From Gonocerus acuteangulatus (lineage: Eukaryota > Arthropoda > Insecta > Hemiptera > Coreidae), in the NCBI GenBank assembly GCA_946811695.1, contig OX328131.1, forward strand, positions 15,278,289 through 15,342,288: 64,000 nucleotides of DNA, read 5' to 3'. Both the position numbers and the translations under genes were made by a program. Of this stretch, positions 32,263 through 42,935 are shown in pieces. The notes under the pieces were generated by a model. The model was not told the origin of the DNA. It made no database searches and saw nothing but the letters and a program-made list of their open reading frames with translations. Each line of letters begins with the position of its first letter. Positions within the stretch are counted from its first letter, which is position 1.

Positions 32263-32506
32263 AGGTGTACATTTAATTAGTAATACATTTAATTAGCTCT
32301 TGAATAGATACTTTACATTTATTACGATTTCCCACCCGGCTTCGAGATATAAAAATATATATCCAAAAATAATAAAAATATAATCCCCACGCCCAATTAC
32401 TAATTTAACGTGAATATGGAAGGCTATAGTTCGTTCAGTTAGATGGAATAGTTCTAATCCCGCATGCGCGAAATTCTGAGGGAAATAGTCGCGACAGCTC
32501 AGCCAT

Positions 32507-32977
32507 TTGCAAATTCCCATTTCAATGAACAATACCCTATGTGAAACTCTATACAAACTGTCTCGTTTAGGACCAGAGAAGGATTTGAGAGGCCAGGCAG
32601 TAAAGATATTGGTAAATTTTTATCAATACTTAGCCAAAGTTGTGAGTCGGATTTTTTTTAATCCGGTGCCCGATCGGAACGTCCTTCCATTCTCCAGAGC
32701 TAGATTAGACACTTTTCGACGACAGAGAGCAGCACTGGGCTACAGAGCAATCTACCGAACAACAATAGGAACTAGAATTGAAGCTGTCGGCTATTGCCGG
32801 GGGCTTAGAGCCTGCTTTGTTTATCGGGAGCGATTGTGGTCGGACGAAGAATTAGATTATCCTCCCGATCCGGGCTTTAGGCTAATGGATACTGGAATTA
32901 GTAGAAGGCTTTTAGTCACCCGTCTCCGCCATTATTGCTTACAGTACAAGCATTTATGGCAAATTACTTCTATTTAA
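32507..32977 (+). CDS. Unidentified 156-codon open frame
   Basis: The start ATG is at 32507 and the stop at 32977. Composition is more even than the surroundings and the frame is not a repeat translation, so it may be coding or recently coding. The protein is basic, with LRGQAVKILVNFYQYL near residue 28, then an SRI tripeptide and ARLDTFRRQRAALGYRAIYR (residues ~64-83). The order 'helix, S-x-x-RI, P-x-x-R, LDxF, IY' faintly recalls the DNA-binding N-terminus of IS630/Tc1-like transposases of insects, but without a DDE domain and with only weak likeness. No signal peptide or membrane segment is seen. A MITE (33208) lies downstream and could separate it from a former continuation. Confidence 0.3.
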   Translation: MQIPISMNNTLCETLYKLSRLGPEKDLRGQAVKILVNFYQYLAKVVSRIFFNPVPDRNVLPFSRARLDTFRRQRAALGYRAIYRTTIGTRIEAVGYCRGLRACFVYRERLWSDEELDYPPDPGFRLMDTGISRRLLVTRLRHYCLQYKHLWQITSI

Positions 32978-33207
32978 CGATTTCTCTCATCCACGCAATT
33001 CTTTTTGAAGCCATTGAAGATCTAGTCTCGGACAACATATACACTGACTCAATAAGTTCATTACTCTCCACGAGAATCATTTAAAGCACACAACTTATCG
33101 TTTATGAGATGTTTGCTCATTTATTCAGGCTACAAACACAGCACGATTTGTTGGTTACCTGGAAGGAATTTGGTTCAGCCCCGCAAAAGGCTTAGTAGAA
33201 AAAACTG

Positions 33208-33892
33208 TAAGGGTGCACCTACACTGGACCTGTTCCGATCCGATCCGATAGACACCGACTGTCGGAAGAAAAACAAACACATGAATCTCAATGGAGGTGC
33301 CTACATAGGTTCCAATCCGGTCCAATCCAACGGCCACCGATTCTTGGCCATTCAAACTTGTTTGTTTCTAGACCGATTTCGGACCGACGAAGCAAAATAG
33401 CGCCAACCCACATATTGTGTTTCAAAAATGTCTACAGGTTCTATACCTTAACCGATTTCAATGCATTTTTTTTTTTTTTTTATATCAAAGGAAATACAAT
33501 TTAGAACAACTTTGTCAATTCACATTTTAGTTTTTACTTTCCCTTGTTTATTAAATTGCGTGGAAAGATTTTTATAACCATCAAACGTCTGTAACCTTCC
33601 AATGCTTATAACCATCTAGTTACCTTTCTTATAAATAATTTTAAAATATGAATACCAATACTTCTCTTACCTCCAAAATTCAACCTAATCAAAGGTTTCT
33701 ATGCTTATGAGGTGGTATTTCTTAAATTAATCACTCATTTTCACTTTAATACGAGGTCATTACTGACGAGCTGTGACTAAATCGGATCGGATCGGGTCGA
33801 GACCAATGTAGGCGCTCACGTCGGCCGCTGGACGTGAGAAATACGGCCGGATCGGATCGGGAGAAATACGGGTCCAATGTAGGTGCAGCCTA
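33208..33892. mobile_element. MITE with TAGG-TGCACCTACA ends and 4-bp TSD
   Basis: Left end TAAGGGTGCACCTACACTGG, right end CCAATGTAGGTGCAGCCTA: imperfect inverted repeats. Apparent TSD ACTG at 33204-33207 and 33893-33896. Subterminal GATCCGATCCGATA at 33237 and its inverse GATCGGATCGGGTC at 33783 extend the symmetry. The centre is AT-rich with a T-run at 33466-33480. Noncoding. Confidence 0.7.
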
Positions 33893-34289
33893 ACTGAAAG
33901 ATCTTTACCACAATTATAAAAGAACTCGATGAGCAATTGACGAAAGGATTGTGGGACAGACAGTAGTTAAAACGAAGAGACACTATTATCATTTTTGCCG
34001 GACTATTAACAGAGGTGGCAAGCGAAGATCAAAAATACTACAAAGTTTCATGAACATGACATTCGACCAGCGTTACGTTTTATTGCAGGAAGTCACTGCC
34101 GAGATACAACGAACAGAAACTATTTCGAAAGGAGCAATACCCGCAAATATACAATTGTAATTAACTAGGCAAACTAGGTTGACACTAAATACTTATTGGG
34201 CTGTCTACACGAGGTGGCAAGGGACAACTGTGTAGTAGAATGGTGGATGATGTCGATCGGTAAATACAAAATATTACTAAAATCATTTT
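33893..34289. other. Unassigned, contains a 69-codon frame
   Basis: The frame at 33951-34160 (basic, start MGQTVVKTKRHYY) is not recognised. It lies across the MITE from the 32507 frame and could be part of the same former gene; that is speculation. Confidence 0.3.
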
Positions 34290-34720
34290 ATTTTGGACCA
34301 AAACCATTAGTTTTTTTACAAAAATGGAAAGAAAAAAAAAATGTTTTGGTGCGGCCTCGGCTTGAAAAGTCGGGTTGTAGGTTATCCAAAGTGGTACTTC
34401 GTGGCACCAGAAGAGAGAGCCAGTTTGTCGTGGTATCTGTGGTCAATTCTTCGACGCTAAATTCACGACGATCAACTCCAAATTCACGATGGAGCAAGTT
34501 GTTTCGAACGAACCAAGGGGCGTTGGCTGCAATCCGCAGGACTTTCTAAAATCTGAGGTTGTCTGATTTTCGTCGCGGTTGTTCCATACCACACAGGGCA
34601 GGCGTAAGTCAGTTTTGGTAGGATCATGGTCTTGTAAAGGAGTGTGACTAGTGAAGGTCGGAGTGATGTTTGTTTGGTAAAGAGAGTCCATTTCTATTCA
34701 CTTGTACTTGCCGTGTTTTT
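34290..34720 (-). pseudogene. Jockey-type LINE RT thumb fragment
   Basis: Minus strand: LYKTMILPKLTYACPVWYG (about 34640-34585) and, one frame over, LRIAANAPWFVRNNLLHREF (about 34525-34465) with GVDRREFSVEEL. This is the 'LYKT-xLxPxLTYACPVW ... NAPWFVRN' pattern of Jockey-clade ORF2 proteins. A frameshift separates the two parts. Ends are not defined. Confidence 0.8.
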
Positions 34721-35219
34721 CACTTGTCACTAAGAAATAATCTGTTTACTCACAGGTAAAAGATCTTAGATGACACGCACGAATGAGAAGTTCTAATCTC
34801 TTGGTAACTAGGCTTTAGGGCACTTTTGGTCGATACACTCACGCCATTCACGTTCCGATTTCCAATACGACTTAGTAGGACTACTTGGTGGATATTCGAC
34901 TCCACTCACGCTCCGACTTGATTTCCAACTTACGACCTAACTTCAGTCGGGTACTTAACCCGACTGTGTACGTCGCTCACGATCCTAGAAATGTACGTAT
35001 GAAGTTGCCCGAAGGTCATGCACTGTCTGAGGTAAGTTGGACGATTTTGATCCGACTCCCCACCTCCGTCACCAGTCTGATGTCGGACCTTCGAGTCGTC
35101 CTTCTAAATATTCCGACTCGTCCAACTAGACTTCCAACAATCCAACAAGCCCATTCACTATCCGACTTGTGGTCGAATTTCGGAAGTCGGACCACAAGTC
35201 GGAACGTGAACGGCTTGCT
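34721..35219. other. CGACTT-rich stretch
   Basis: Many scattered CGACTT/AAGTCG hexamers at 34860-35215, with the palindrome-like AAGTCGGACCACAAGTCGG at 35182. A 149-codon frame from 34885 runs across this and into the next element, so it is not a gene. Confidence 0.4.
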
Positions 35220-35222
35220 TAA

Positions 35223-36202
35223 GGGGGCTCCGCTGACGCCGAGGGATGGTTACACTATTGCCAAAGGCAAACTAATTTCTGATACCACCTTTATTCATCA
35301 TGGTACAACCTCAGTAGCTTTCTCATCATTCTGATAGCACCTTCATTCACCATGGTACAACTTCAGTAGCTTTCTCATCATTCTGATAGCACCTTCATTC
35401 ACCATGGTACAACCTCAGTAGCTTTTTCATCATTCTGATACCACCTTCATTCACCATGTTACAACCTCAGTAGCTTTCTCATCATTTCTTGCACTTGCCG
35501 CGTTTACTTATACTTGCCACTAAGCACTTTCTTTAGACGTTGAAACAGCTCCTTGGGTGACAAGTACTTAGCTTGTGTAAACTATGTTTTATCCGCCAAA
35601 TTGATGATAAGTCCTAATAAAAATATGACAGGGACCTTTGATAAATAATCACTCATAAATTATCCTAAAAATGAGCTTCAAACCTTGAGAAAACCGAAGA
35701 TAATTTTAATATTTTCTTTTATTCCCTAAGAGGCAATACAATTTTGATTTCACTCCTGACTGTGGAGGTTTTTCTCTCTATTTTCCTTCCCTTCGCTATC
35801 TTTTTGTGGATAAAATAAACCTTTTCTGGGCATTAATCTTCTTCATCCTGAAAGGCTCCTAATTCCAGTAGAATCCTTAAGCTCGCCTTTTTCAGCTAAT
35901 CCCGCCTCTCCGAGAAGACCCTCCTAAACTTCCCTCCCTATAGACTCTGCCTCCCAACTTTTTTTATTCACTGTCTTTAATTAAAGTATTAAAACCCCAT
36001 ATCGATTTTTAAGACTCTTCTGCTCTCTTTTCTGCTCTTCCAGATTAGACATTTTTAACCTCATTAATTTGGTCTTTTGGGAACATGGTGGGGTTAAAAT
36101 AATCAGGTAGCTACTGAGTTTGCGCCATGAAGAATGAAGATGGTATCAGAAAGTGGTATATCTGAAGCAGTATTGCAACCATCCCTCGTCAGCGGAGCCC
36201 CC
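35223..36202. mobile_element. PIF/Harbinger-like non-autonomous element
   Basis: Terminal inverted repeats GGGGGCTCCGCTGACG at 35223 and CGTCAGCGGAGCCCCC at 36187, extended inward by AGGGATGGTT and its complement. A 3-bp TSD, TAA, lies at 35220-35222 and 36203-36205. A TWA TSD is the mark of PIF/Harbinger (established knowledge). No transposase remains. Confidence 0.75.
35277..35485. repeat. 52-bp minisatellite, 4 copies
   Basis: Units of TTCTGATAGCACCTTCATTC, ACCATGGTACAACCTCAG and TAGCTTTCTCATCA, inside the Harbinger-like element close to its left end. Confidence 0.9.
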
Positions 36203-36244
36203 TAACTTTTATAGTTTTCTCCGAAGGTCATGAGCGCGCTCAGG

Positions 36245-36545
36245 GCAACACTGAAGCGGATTTAACAAAAGTACCCGTGGCAACACTGAAGTGGATTTGA
36301 CAAAAGTATCCTTGCCAACACTGGAGCGGATTTAACAAAAGTACCCGTGGCAACACTGGAGCGGATTTAACAAAAGTACCCGGGGCAACACTGGAGCACA
36401 TTTAAAAAATTTCCCGTGGCAACACTGGAGTGGATTTAACAAAAGTACCCATGGCAACCCTGGAGCGGATTTAACAAATGTACCCGAGGCAACACTAGAA
36501 CGTATCTAACAAAAGTACCCGGGGCAACACTGGAGTTGATCTAAA
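36245..36545. repeat. 35-bp minisatellite, ~9 copies
   Basis: Unit GGCAACACTGGAGCGGATTT then AACAAAAGTACCCGT. Divergence rises toward the right end (ATCTAAC for ATTTAAC). It lies just outside the Harbinger-like element. Confidence 0.9.
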
Positions 36546-36599
36546 TCCTAGTTACCACGAGCTTAGAACTTCTTATTACTTCATACTCTTAAACAAACA

Positions 36600-36845
36600 T
36601 TTCTGGGACGGGGGGGGGGGGTAATTTAGTATAGGCTTACCACCGTGCCTGGGGGTGTAGAATCAAATTTTTATAACCATTCGCCTGGAAATCATTAAGG
36701 AGGTCTTTGATAATTTAGAATTACACATTAATTAGAACATATTACTATTAATTTGCCTAAACATTTTATTTTTCTAACTTAACCGAAAAAGATTGTGAAT
36801 TTTCATTTTGTGGGGCTAAGCTCCCCCCCCCCTTTAGCCGTCACT
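36600..36845. mobile_element. G-rich-ended MITE (family G), diverged
   Basis: A G-run at 36609-36621 and GGGGCTAAGCTCCCCCCCCC at 36813-36832 frame an AT-rich core with TATTAATTTGCCTAAACATT. The layout matches 17540 and 40617, but sequence likeness is weak. Confidence 0.4.
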
Positions 36846-37931
36846 GTTCATACCTTGTCAAGAACCTAATGACCTGAGTTATTTGTGAACTTCCAAGTTG
36901 GCCAGTTTTCGTTCAATAATCGTTATAATAACGATCGGATGTATTGTAAAATTACTGGCATTTAACGTTTCAGGCCCTTAGGGCAACGATTTATGGTTAT
37001 TATAAACTCTTTGATGGCATAAAACAGTCGAGGCTGTATGGACTTTATGTCAGTAAAACTGTCATAATTTAACAAAAACCGGCCAAGTTGGAAATGCGCA
37101 AATAATTGAGAGGGTATTATTAGGTTCTTGGCAAGATATTAAGGCATGGGTTATCTGTTTTTGGGAGGGGCCTGGCATTTTTTTTTAACGTTAGGTTTTT
37201 TGGGGGGGCATTAATACTTTTTGTAAGTGAATTTTGAGTAGGCACCGTCGACGTTGGCTTGAGGAGGATGAAGCCGGGACATGACGCTTACTAGTGCGTC
37301 GAGCAGTTTGGGTATTTTTACTTGCATACGAAAAGCCCCGGGGAATGGCCCCAACACAACTTTTCAGGTTTCTTTTTTTCGAATTTTTGCCTCTGATAAA
37401 GCCCTAATGTCTATTATCCTGCAAAATTTCAAGTCTCTATCATTTCGGGAAGTCCCTAATAATTTTGAAATATTAGTTGTATAAATGCCGATTTTCCTTC
37501 GCCTATATCTCAGAAATCCTACAATGTAAAAATTATGAAACTTTCCAATTTTACTCATGCCTATTAGTATAAAACCATTGCAATATATATATATTATCCG
37601 GCGTTCTCTTTCGCTATTATTATCGTCGCTCTCTCTAATCCGGAGGTCTCAGAGAGGAATGGGTGACGGATCTCGGAAATGGCCGGAGCTAGACCGGCTG
37701 GAGGGTTCCTAGAAAACCTTCCCTTCCTAGCAATCCAAACATTTTTTTCATGGTATTTTATTGATTGGAAGTCAAAGAAGGTGAACATGTTTCGTTTTAG
37801 AGGCAGGAACTTGTGTTTCGACTAAAGAAATAAAATGTTTCTTCTAAGGCACCTGCGGTAGGAACGCCTGATTTTAGCCAATCTAGTGGAACATTTACCG
37901 CGAGTGGAGTGCAAGTCTTAAAAGTATTTTT
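36846..37931. other. Unassigned
   Basis: An inverted pair around AATAATCGTTATAATAACG (36914-36932) and ATGGTTATTATAA (36990) is visible. 37600-37740 is GC-richer with no recognised motif. Short frames have no known domain. Confidence 0.3.
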
Positions 37932-38717
37932 GGGTCTTTTTGCGAAGACCACATCCAGTTACTTTTGAAGTAGCAGTAGTGATTGTATCAGTGATTTAGC
38001 GCATGCGCATAACTCCTTTGCCTTCCTATTGGAGGATTGGATGACCAATTGCATTCGTTCTTGCTGGGAGTAAAGTAACCTTCAACAGTGAATTAGCTTT
38101 TGTTTATGAAAAAGCTCTGCTTATGTTAGTGAGAAAAAATGAGCCTTTACAATTAGTTCGCGATGTTCCTGACAAAGTAAAAGGGATTGGTTTCTTACTG
38201 GGAAAAATTAATGGAATCCTATTAATTTTAGCGAGTTGGATAGACTAGAGTCGCTACAATTAATATAATTCTATTAATTGGGAGTTGGATTGACTAGGGT
38301 TTTGATATTTTCTTGAGCGAGCGGAGCGTAGCGTAGCGAGCGGAAACGCATGTCATGTATTGCTTAATAAATGTAATAGATCCAAAAAAGAGAGAGAGAA
38401 AAGGAATAAAATATGTTCGTTTACAAATAACGTTGTTTGTTATCCTTCATAACCTGCAAAACAGTCAACTTTAATGCTTAATAACTTATTTCATAGTTGA
38501 GAGAATTGATTTTGATCATATTAACCTTTTTATTAATAAATATTGCTTGCCATTATCTAATATGAATTATAACCGTTGATAACGAGACAAGAAGTAGTAG
38601 ATAACCAGCAAAGAACCTATAAGCTAATCAGTAAGCTTATCAGCGAGTACGAGTAACTGTTATAAATCACTACTGCTACTTCAAAAGTAACTGGATGTGG
38701 TCTTCGCAAAAAGACCC
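37932..38717. mobile_element. F4 MITE with clean 8-bp TSD
   Basis: The ~55-bp inverted ends GGGTCTTTTTGCGAAGACC (37932) and GGTCTTCGCAAAAAGACCC (38699) are flanked by GTATTTTT at 37924-37931 and 38718-38725. The terminus contains its own short palindrome (GGTCTTxxxGCGAAGACC). Internal landmarks: AATTAATGGAATCCTATTAA, GAGCGAGCGGAGCGTAGCG. An 8-bp TSD fits hAT or P-like elements; the TIR alone does not let me choose. Confidence 0.85.
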
Positions 38718-38725
38718 GTATTTTT

Positions 38726-38908
38726 TTTTTTTTACATTGCTCTGTTATGGCCACGAAGAGTAAGAATGTAACTCTGTCGACCTGATTATTATATCCTCAA
38801 ATAATAAGGGTGTTCAATTAAATAACTGATCGCTTCTAACTGAATTCTCTATTCCGGCGTTATCTTTGATCCGATTGTACCCCGGTCCCAAAGACGCCGA
38901 ATTAGGGG
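38726..38908. other. Unassigned
   Basis: Short spacer between F4 and the hAT element; nothing recognised. Confidence 0.3.
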
Positions 38909-38916
38909 GAGTCTAC

Positions 38917-39542
38917 TAGGGATGGGCGATAGTCGATAGTTCAGCACTATCGATAGGCCGATACTATCGGTTAAAAAATATTGATGCTATCGACAGTTAT
39001 TCGACAGTGGCTTTCCCCATTCCATACGTACCTGTCCAATGAATTATTTAATAATTATATTATTTTATTCAATTGAATTATCTATTGCTTGGAGGATTAG
39101 GTATATTTATAAGATTACACAAGGGTTTAGAACGAATTTCTTTAAATTTATAAAAAGCATTTCCAAAGAATAAAATATCAAGAGACACAAAAAAGTGCTA
39201 TTCTTTCAAACTGTTTTCGTTATGATCCTTGAGCCACATATTACCAGAAAGGAAAACCAAAATTTCCGCTTTTCTTTGGCTCATTCTGTTCCGCAGCTCA
39301 GAAATGATTTTTCCAGCGGCTGAAAATACACGTTCTAAGGCTACATACGAACCTAGAACACAAAGGTATTTCCTGGCTACATTTTGTAGTTGGTTGTATT
39401 CACCAGACGGTTATTTTTCAGTATTTAATTCACCAGACGTGTTAGTATTTAATAGCATAGCCCTCCAGATGCTGAGAACTTCAATTTTAGAAAAAAAGTA
39501 AAAAATCTATCGATAGTAACTATCGACTATCGCCCATCCCTA
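38917..39542 (-). mobile_element. Internally deleted hAT transposon
   Basis: Perfect inverted ends of ~25 bp beginning TAGGGATGGGCGATAGTC, and a perfect 8-bp TSD GAGTCTAC at 38909-38916 and 39543-39550. Extra CTATCGATAG palindromes lie just inside the left end. Length is 626 bp against 2.5-4 kb for autonomous hATs, so most of the gene is gone, yet its C-terminal coding end remains. Confidence 0.93.
39195..39395 (-). pseudogene. hAT transposase C-terminal dimerisation fragment
   Basis: The minus strand reads VARKYLCVLGSYVALERVFS then AAGKIISELRNRMS and AEILVFLSGNMWL. This is the conserved hAT C-terminal (hATC) pattern 'a-x-k-y-L ... S-x-x-x-ERxFSaaG ... RxRmsxxxaexllFlxxN'. The normally conserved serine before ER is changed (VALERVF). 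The frame has a stop upstream at about 39430. The fragment cannot act alone. Confidence 0.88.
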
Positions 39543-39549
39543 GAGTCTA

Positions 39550-39550
<1 letters not shown>

Positions 39551-39610
<60 letters not shown>
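39551..39610. repeat. (TA)n microsatellite
   Basis: About 55 bp of TA repeats immediately right of the hAT TSD. Confidence 0.95.
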
Positions 39611-39612
<2 letters not shown>

Positions 39613-40616
39613 GAAACTTATCGGGACTTCTTTCATAAGTGCAATTTCTTCTTGAAGTTCTAAAAGCACATACCGAGCAGCCGAACGCATTGAATGCATA
39701 ATCCGCCATGATGGAAATCCTAAGAGACTCCGTTGGATTCCGGAAGCCATAGATAGCGGTGAAGGTCGTTACCATCTTCCAGCTATCTACAGCCGGATGT
39801 AGATATCCTCACATTCCGCACTTTATCCACCCCTCCCCCCCTCCACCAACTACCATCTACCGTCACATCTCTCTAGCAGTATCCGGGAGCTTTAGAATAA
39901 TATAACTATATCTCTATGTTTTGAATTTTATTCATTGCATCAACATACACATCTTCTATGGATGGACTTTCTCAATGACACTTTCTTTAGTTCCAATGAT
40001 GCGGGTGCTTGATAAATCCCAGAATCAAAAGTTCAATAGACAATGCAAAATCCTCAAGAGAAATGTCTTTTCTATTACTAAGATTTACTGGCGAGTATTA
40101 CTATATTCTTTTATTCGACAGCCATGATCTGAAGTTTATAAACACACACATCTATACATACGAGTATAATAATAATTTAACGGATGCTGTCTGTTCATGG
40201 AAGATATATGGGGAAAAAATATTATTGAGTGCCTTTATCAACGCAGTAGTACCCAAAACAAAGATTGTTAGCATTTTTAAGTGTTTGTCTGTGCTATTCT
40301 CTGAGTTAGTTGTTTATTTCAATTTATTGTGGCTATACTTAACATTTTGTGTTTATTTCATGCCAATCGGTTCATAAAATAAAAAGTTATGCCAATGTAA
40401 AGAATCACGTTGAACATTTGACGAACTATCGTTAACACGATACACAAATGTTATTGTTATTATTAATTAGCTCACTAATGTACTAGCTATACTCATAAAA
40501 TGTACTGACTTGTTACATACACAATGTGCAAAAAGTATTTTGTAATATATTGATGTACTGTTAAAGAGCAAGTCGCCAAAAGTTGCGAAACTCTTAATAA
40601 ATAACACGATTCACAA
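39611..40616. other. Unassigned AT-rich stretch
   Basis: A 122-codon frame at 40009-40377 overlaps another at 39921. It is rich in hydrophobic residues but lacks a recognised motif, and AT-rich DNA can give such frames by chance. C-runs at 39830-39842. Confidence 0.35.
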
Positions 40617-40857
40617 CATGGGCGTAAATAGAAAAAAAATTGGGGGGGAGGGGCTGGGAGAATTTTGGGGTATCGAATACTAACAATCTAGAACTTGGAA
40701 TAGTTAGCCAACTAAAACGCTATTAAACCCGAAATAAATTACGGTTTCTGAACTAAGTGATCTTATTCAATTTATTTTTAAGGTTTTTAATGACGCATGT
40801 TTACCGTCTTGGGGGGGGAGGGTGATGGAGCCCCCCGCCTTATATATGCCCATGATA
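40617..40857. mobile_element. G-rich-ended MITE (family G)
   Basis: Inverted ends: ACATGGGCGTAAATAGAAAA ... GGGGGGGAGGGGCT at left and GGAGCCCCCCGCCTTATATA plus TGCCCATGA at right. The core shares CTAGAACTTGGAATAGTT and AAAACGCTATTAAAC with 17540-17765. Confidence 0.65.
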
Positions 40858-41774
40858 CATACCAGAGCTTTTGTTTTTTCGTTTCGAAACTTAATATATA
40901 GTATTCGACTAGCGAACGATTGATCGAGTTTGTTAACCAGCAAAATTGGCCCATCTGGAATGGGGGGGGGGGGTTACTCTGGACCGAAAGTAGTTATTTG
41001 CCTATACTATTGCAAAGAAACTCGGTATTCGTTGAGGTAATTTCAATAGAAAAGTGTGTTAGAATAATAGAAAAAAAAACTAAATCGGGTCATTAGGAGG
41101 GGGGGGGGGGGGGTTTACTCCGCACCCAAAATTAGGAGGGGTGGGGCTTTACTCCGCACCCAAAATTAGGAGGGGTGGGGTTTACTCCGCACCCAAAATT
41201 AGGGGGGGGTTACTCCGCACCCAAAATTAGGAGGAGTGGGGTTTACTCCGCACCCAAAATTAGGAGGGGGGTTTATTCCGCACCCAAAATTAGGAGGGGT
41301 GGGGTTTACTCCGCACCCAAAATTAGGAGGGGGGTTACTCCGCACCCAAAATTAGGAGGGGGTTACTCCGCACCCAAAATTAGGAGGGGAGGGGGGGTTA
41401 CTCCGCACCCAAAATTAGGAGGGGGGTTACTCCGCACCAAAAATTAGGAGGGGGGTTTACTCCCCACCCAAAATTAGGAGGGGGGTTTACTCCGCACCCA
41501 AAATTAGGAGGGGTGGGGTTTATTCCGCACCCAAAATTAGGAGGGGTGGGGTTTACTCCGCACCCAAAATTAGGAGGGGGGTTTCCTCCGCACCCAAAAT
41601 ACCAATTTACTACTACCAGCCGTAATTTTTGTTATATTTCAACGAAAATCGGTATTCTTTGTTATAATCTACAGGGAAAAATATGTTGTAAAAAAAATTA
41701 TATTGGTTCATGTAGCAAATACCCTTTGAGAAGGAGCAGAATAGCTCGAACCCGGTCAGGGTCTTTTGGCTACA
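40858..41774. mobile_element. F1 fragment with an expanded sub-repeat
   Basis: F1 module GCGAACGATTGATCGAGTTT at 40912 and unit sequence (AACTAAATCGGGTCATTAGG at 41078) lead into the minisatellite at 41100-41590. After it one unit tail (CCAGCCGTAATTTTTGTTAT) follows. The G-run and TTTACTCCG part of the F1 unit has been amplified. Confidence 0.7.
41100..41590. repeat. ~28-34-bp minisatellite derived from an F1 unit, ~15 copies
   Basis: Units of AAAATTAGGAGGGGTGGGGT plus TTACTCCGCACCC, varying in G-run length. Derived from the TTACTCCGGACCC part of the F1 unit. Confidence 0.9.
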
Positions 41775-42060
41775 AAAATGCTAGAAGTTGGAGATCAACA
41801 ATGGAAAAATGCTAGAAGTTGGAGATCAACAATGGAAAAATGCTAGAAGTTGGAGATCAACAATGGAAAAATGCTAGAAGTTGGAGATCAACAATGGAAA
41901 AATGCTAGAAGTTGGAGATCAACAATGGAAAAATGCTAGAAGTTGGAGATCAACAATGGAAAAATGCTAGAAGTTGGAGATCAACAATGGAAAAATGCTA
42001 GAAGTTGGAGATCAACAATGGAAAAATGCTAGAAGTTGGAGATCAACAATGGAAAAATAA
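41775..42060. repeat. 31-bp minisatellite, ~9 near-identical copies
   Basis: Unit AAAAATGCTAGAAGTTGGAG plus ATCAACAATGG, with almost no divergence, pointing to a recent expansion. Confidence 0.95.
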
Positions 42061-42115
42061 AATAAGATTTATATATATTACACATTTACGTTTTTTGGTC
42101 TATCTATCGTGTTCT

Positions 42116-42935
42116 GGGGTCTTTTTGCGAAGACTACATCCAGTTACTTCTCCAGTTACTTGCGAAGTATCTGTAGTGATTTTAACAGTAATTCAGATCA
42201 TGCGCATAACTCAGCATTTCCTATGGGCAATTCTATTGGTTGTTGCTGGTAGTAAAGTAACCTTTAACACTCAAGTCAATCCAACTCGAAAAAATTAATG
42301 GAATTATATAAATTGGATTGAATGACGAGATGGATTTACTAGCGAAATAAATGTAAATACGTTATAGGACCAGCCTAAAAGTATTACTTAAGGTACGTTT
42401 CCATTATGACAAGTCGCGGCGACATGTCGCTGCAACTTGTTGCACAGTTTTGTTGCAAAGGCTCGGCGACATGTCGTGCGACATGTTGCAAGGAGATTTG
42501 TAGTAATGGAAACGGTGCTTTAGGAACGAGTCTCTGCAACATGTATTCTCGCACGGTCGACTGCGACATTTTTTGTCGCAGCGACATGTTGCAAAGTGTT
42601 TCCATTCTGCGACATGTTGCGGCGACATGTTGCAAGGAGATTTGTAGTAATGGAAACGGAGCTTTACACATACATGTTATCTAAGGATTAATTAGAAACC
42701 ATATATATAAATATAGAGGTGAAAAAAAGTTACTTTTAGTAGTGATTGCAGTGATTTTAAATATTTTTCATTATTATATTAACTTTTGATCACTATATTT
42801 ATATAATGTGGTTTCTAACCTTTAAAGAAGTAATAGATAACCTGCAAAGAACCTGTAAGCTAATCTGTAAGTACCAAAATCATTGTTTAAAATCACGAAA
42901 GATATGTCAAAGTAACTGGGTGTGGTCTTCGCAAT
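42116..42935. mobile_element. F4 MITE, diverged, with nested insert
   Basis: Left end GGGTCTTTTTGCGAAGAC at 42118, right end GTGTGGTCTTCGCAA at 42918. Contains the Harbinger-like insert at 42391-42663. Closest to the copies at 8440 and 59937 (shares GCCTAAAAGTATTA and GTTATCTAAGG). Confidence 0.75.
42391..42663. mobile_element. Harbinger-like MITE with GCGACATGTTGC motifs
   Basis: Inverted ends AGGTACGTTTCCATTA and TAATGGAAACGGAGCT, TSD TTA at 42388-42390 and 42664-42666. The F4 copy near 60370-60390 (GTATTAATTACAAATAC) supplies the empty site. The inside is dense with GCGACATG/CATGTCGC and TTGCAACATG palindromic motifs in both orientations. Confidence 0.8.

Noticed and set aside
34885..35334. 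149-codon frame as a gene
   Set aside because: It runs across the boundary of the Harbinger-like element at 35223 into its minisatellite.
40009..40377. 122-codon hydrophobic frame as a membrane protein gene
   Set aside because: AT-rich DNA gives such frames by chance, another frame overlaps it, and no conserved motif, splice pattern or promoter is visible.
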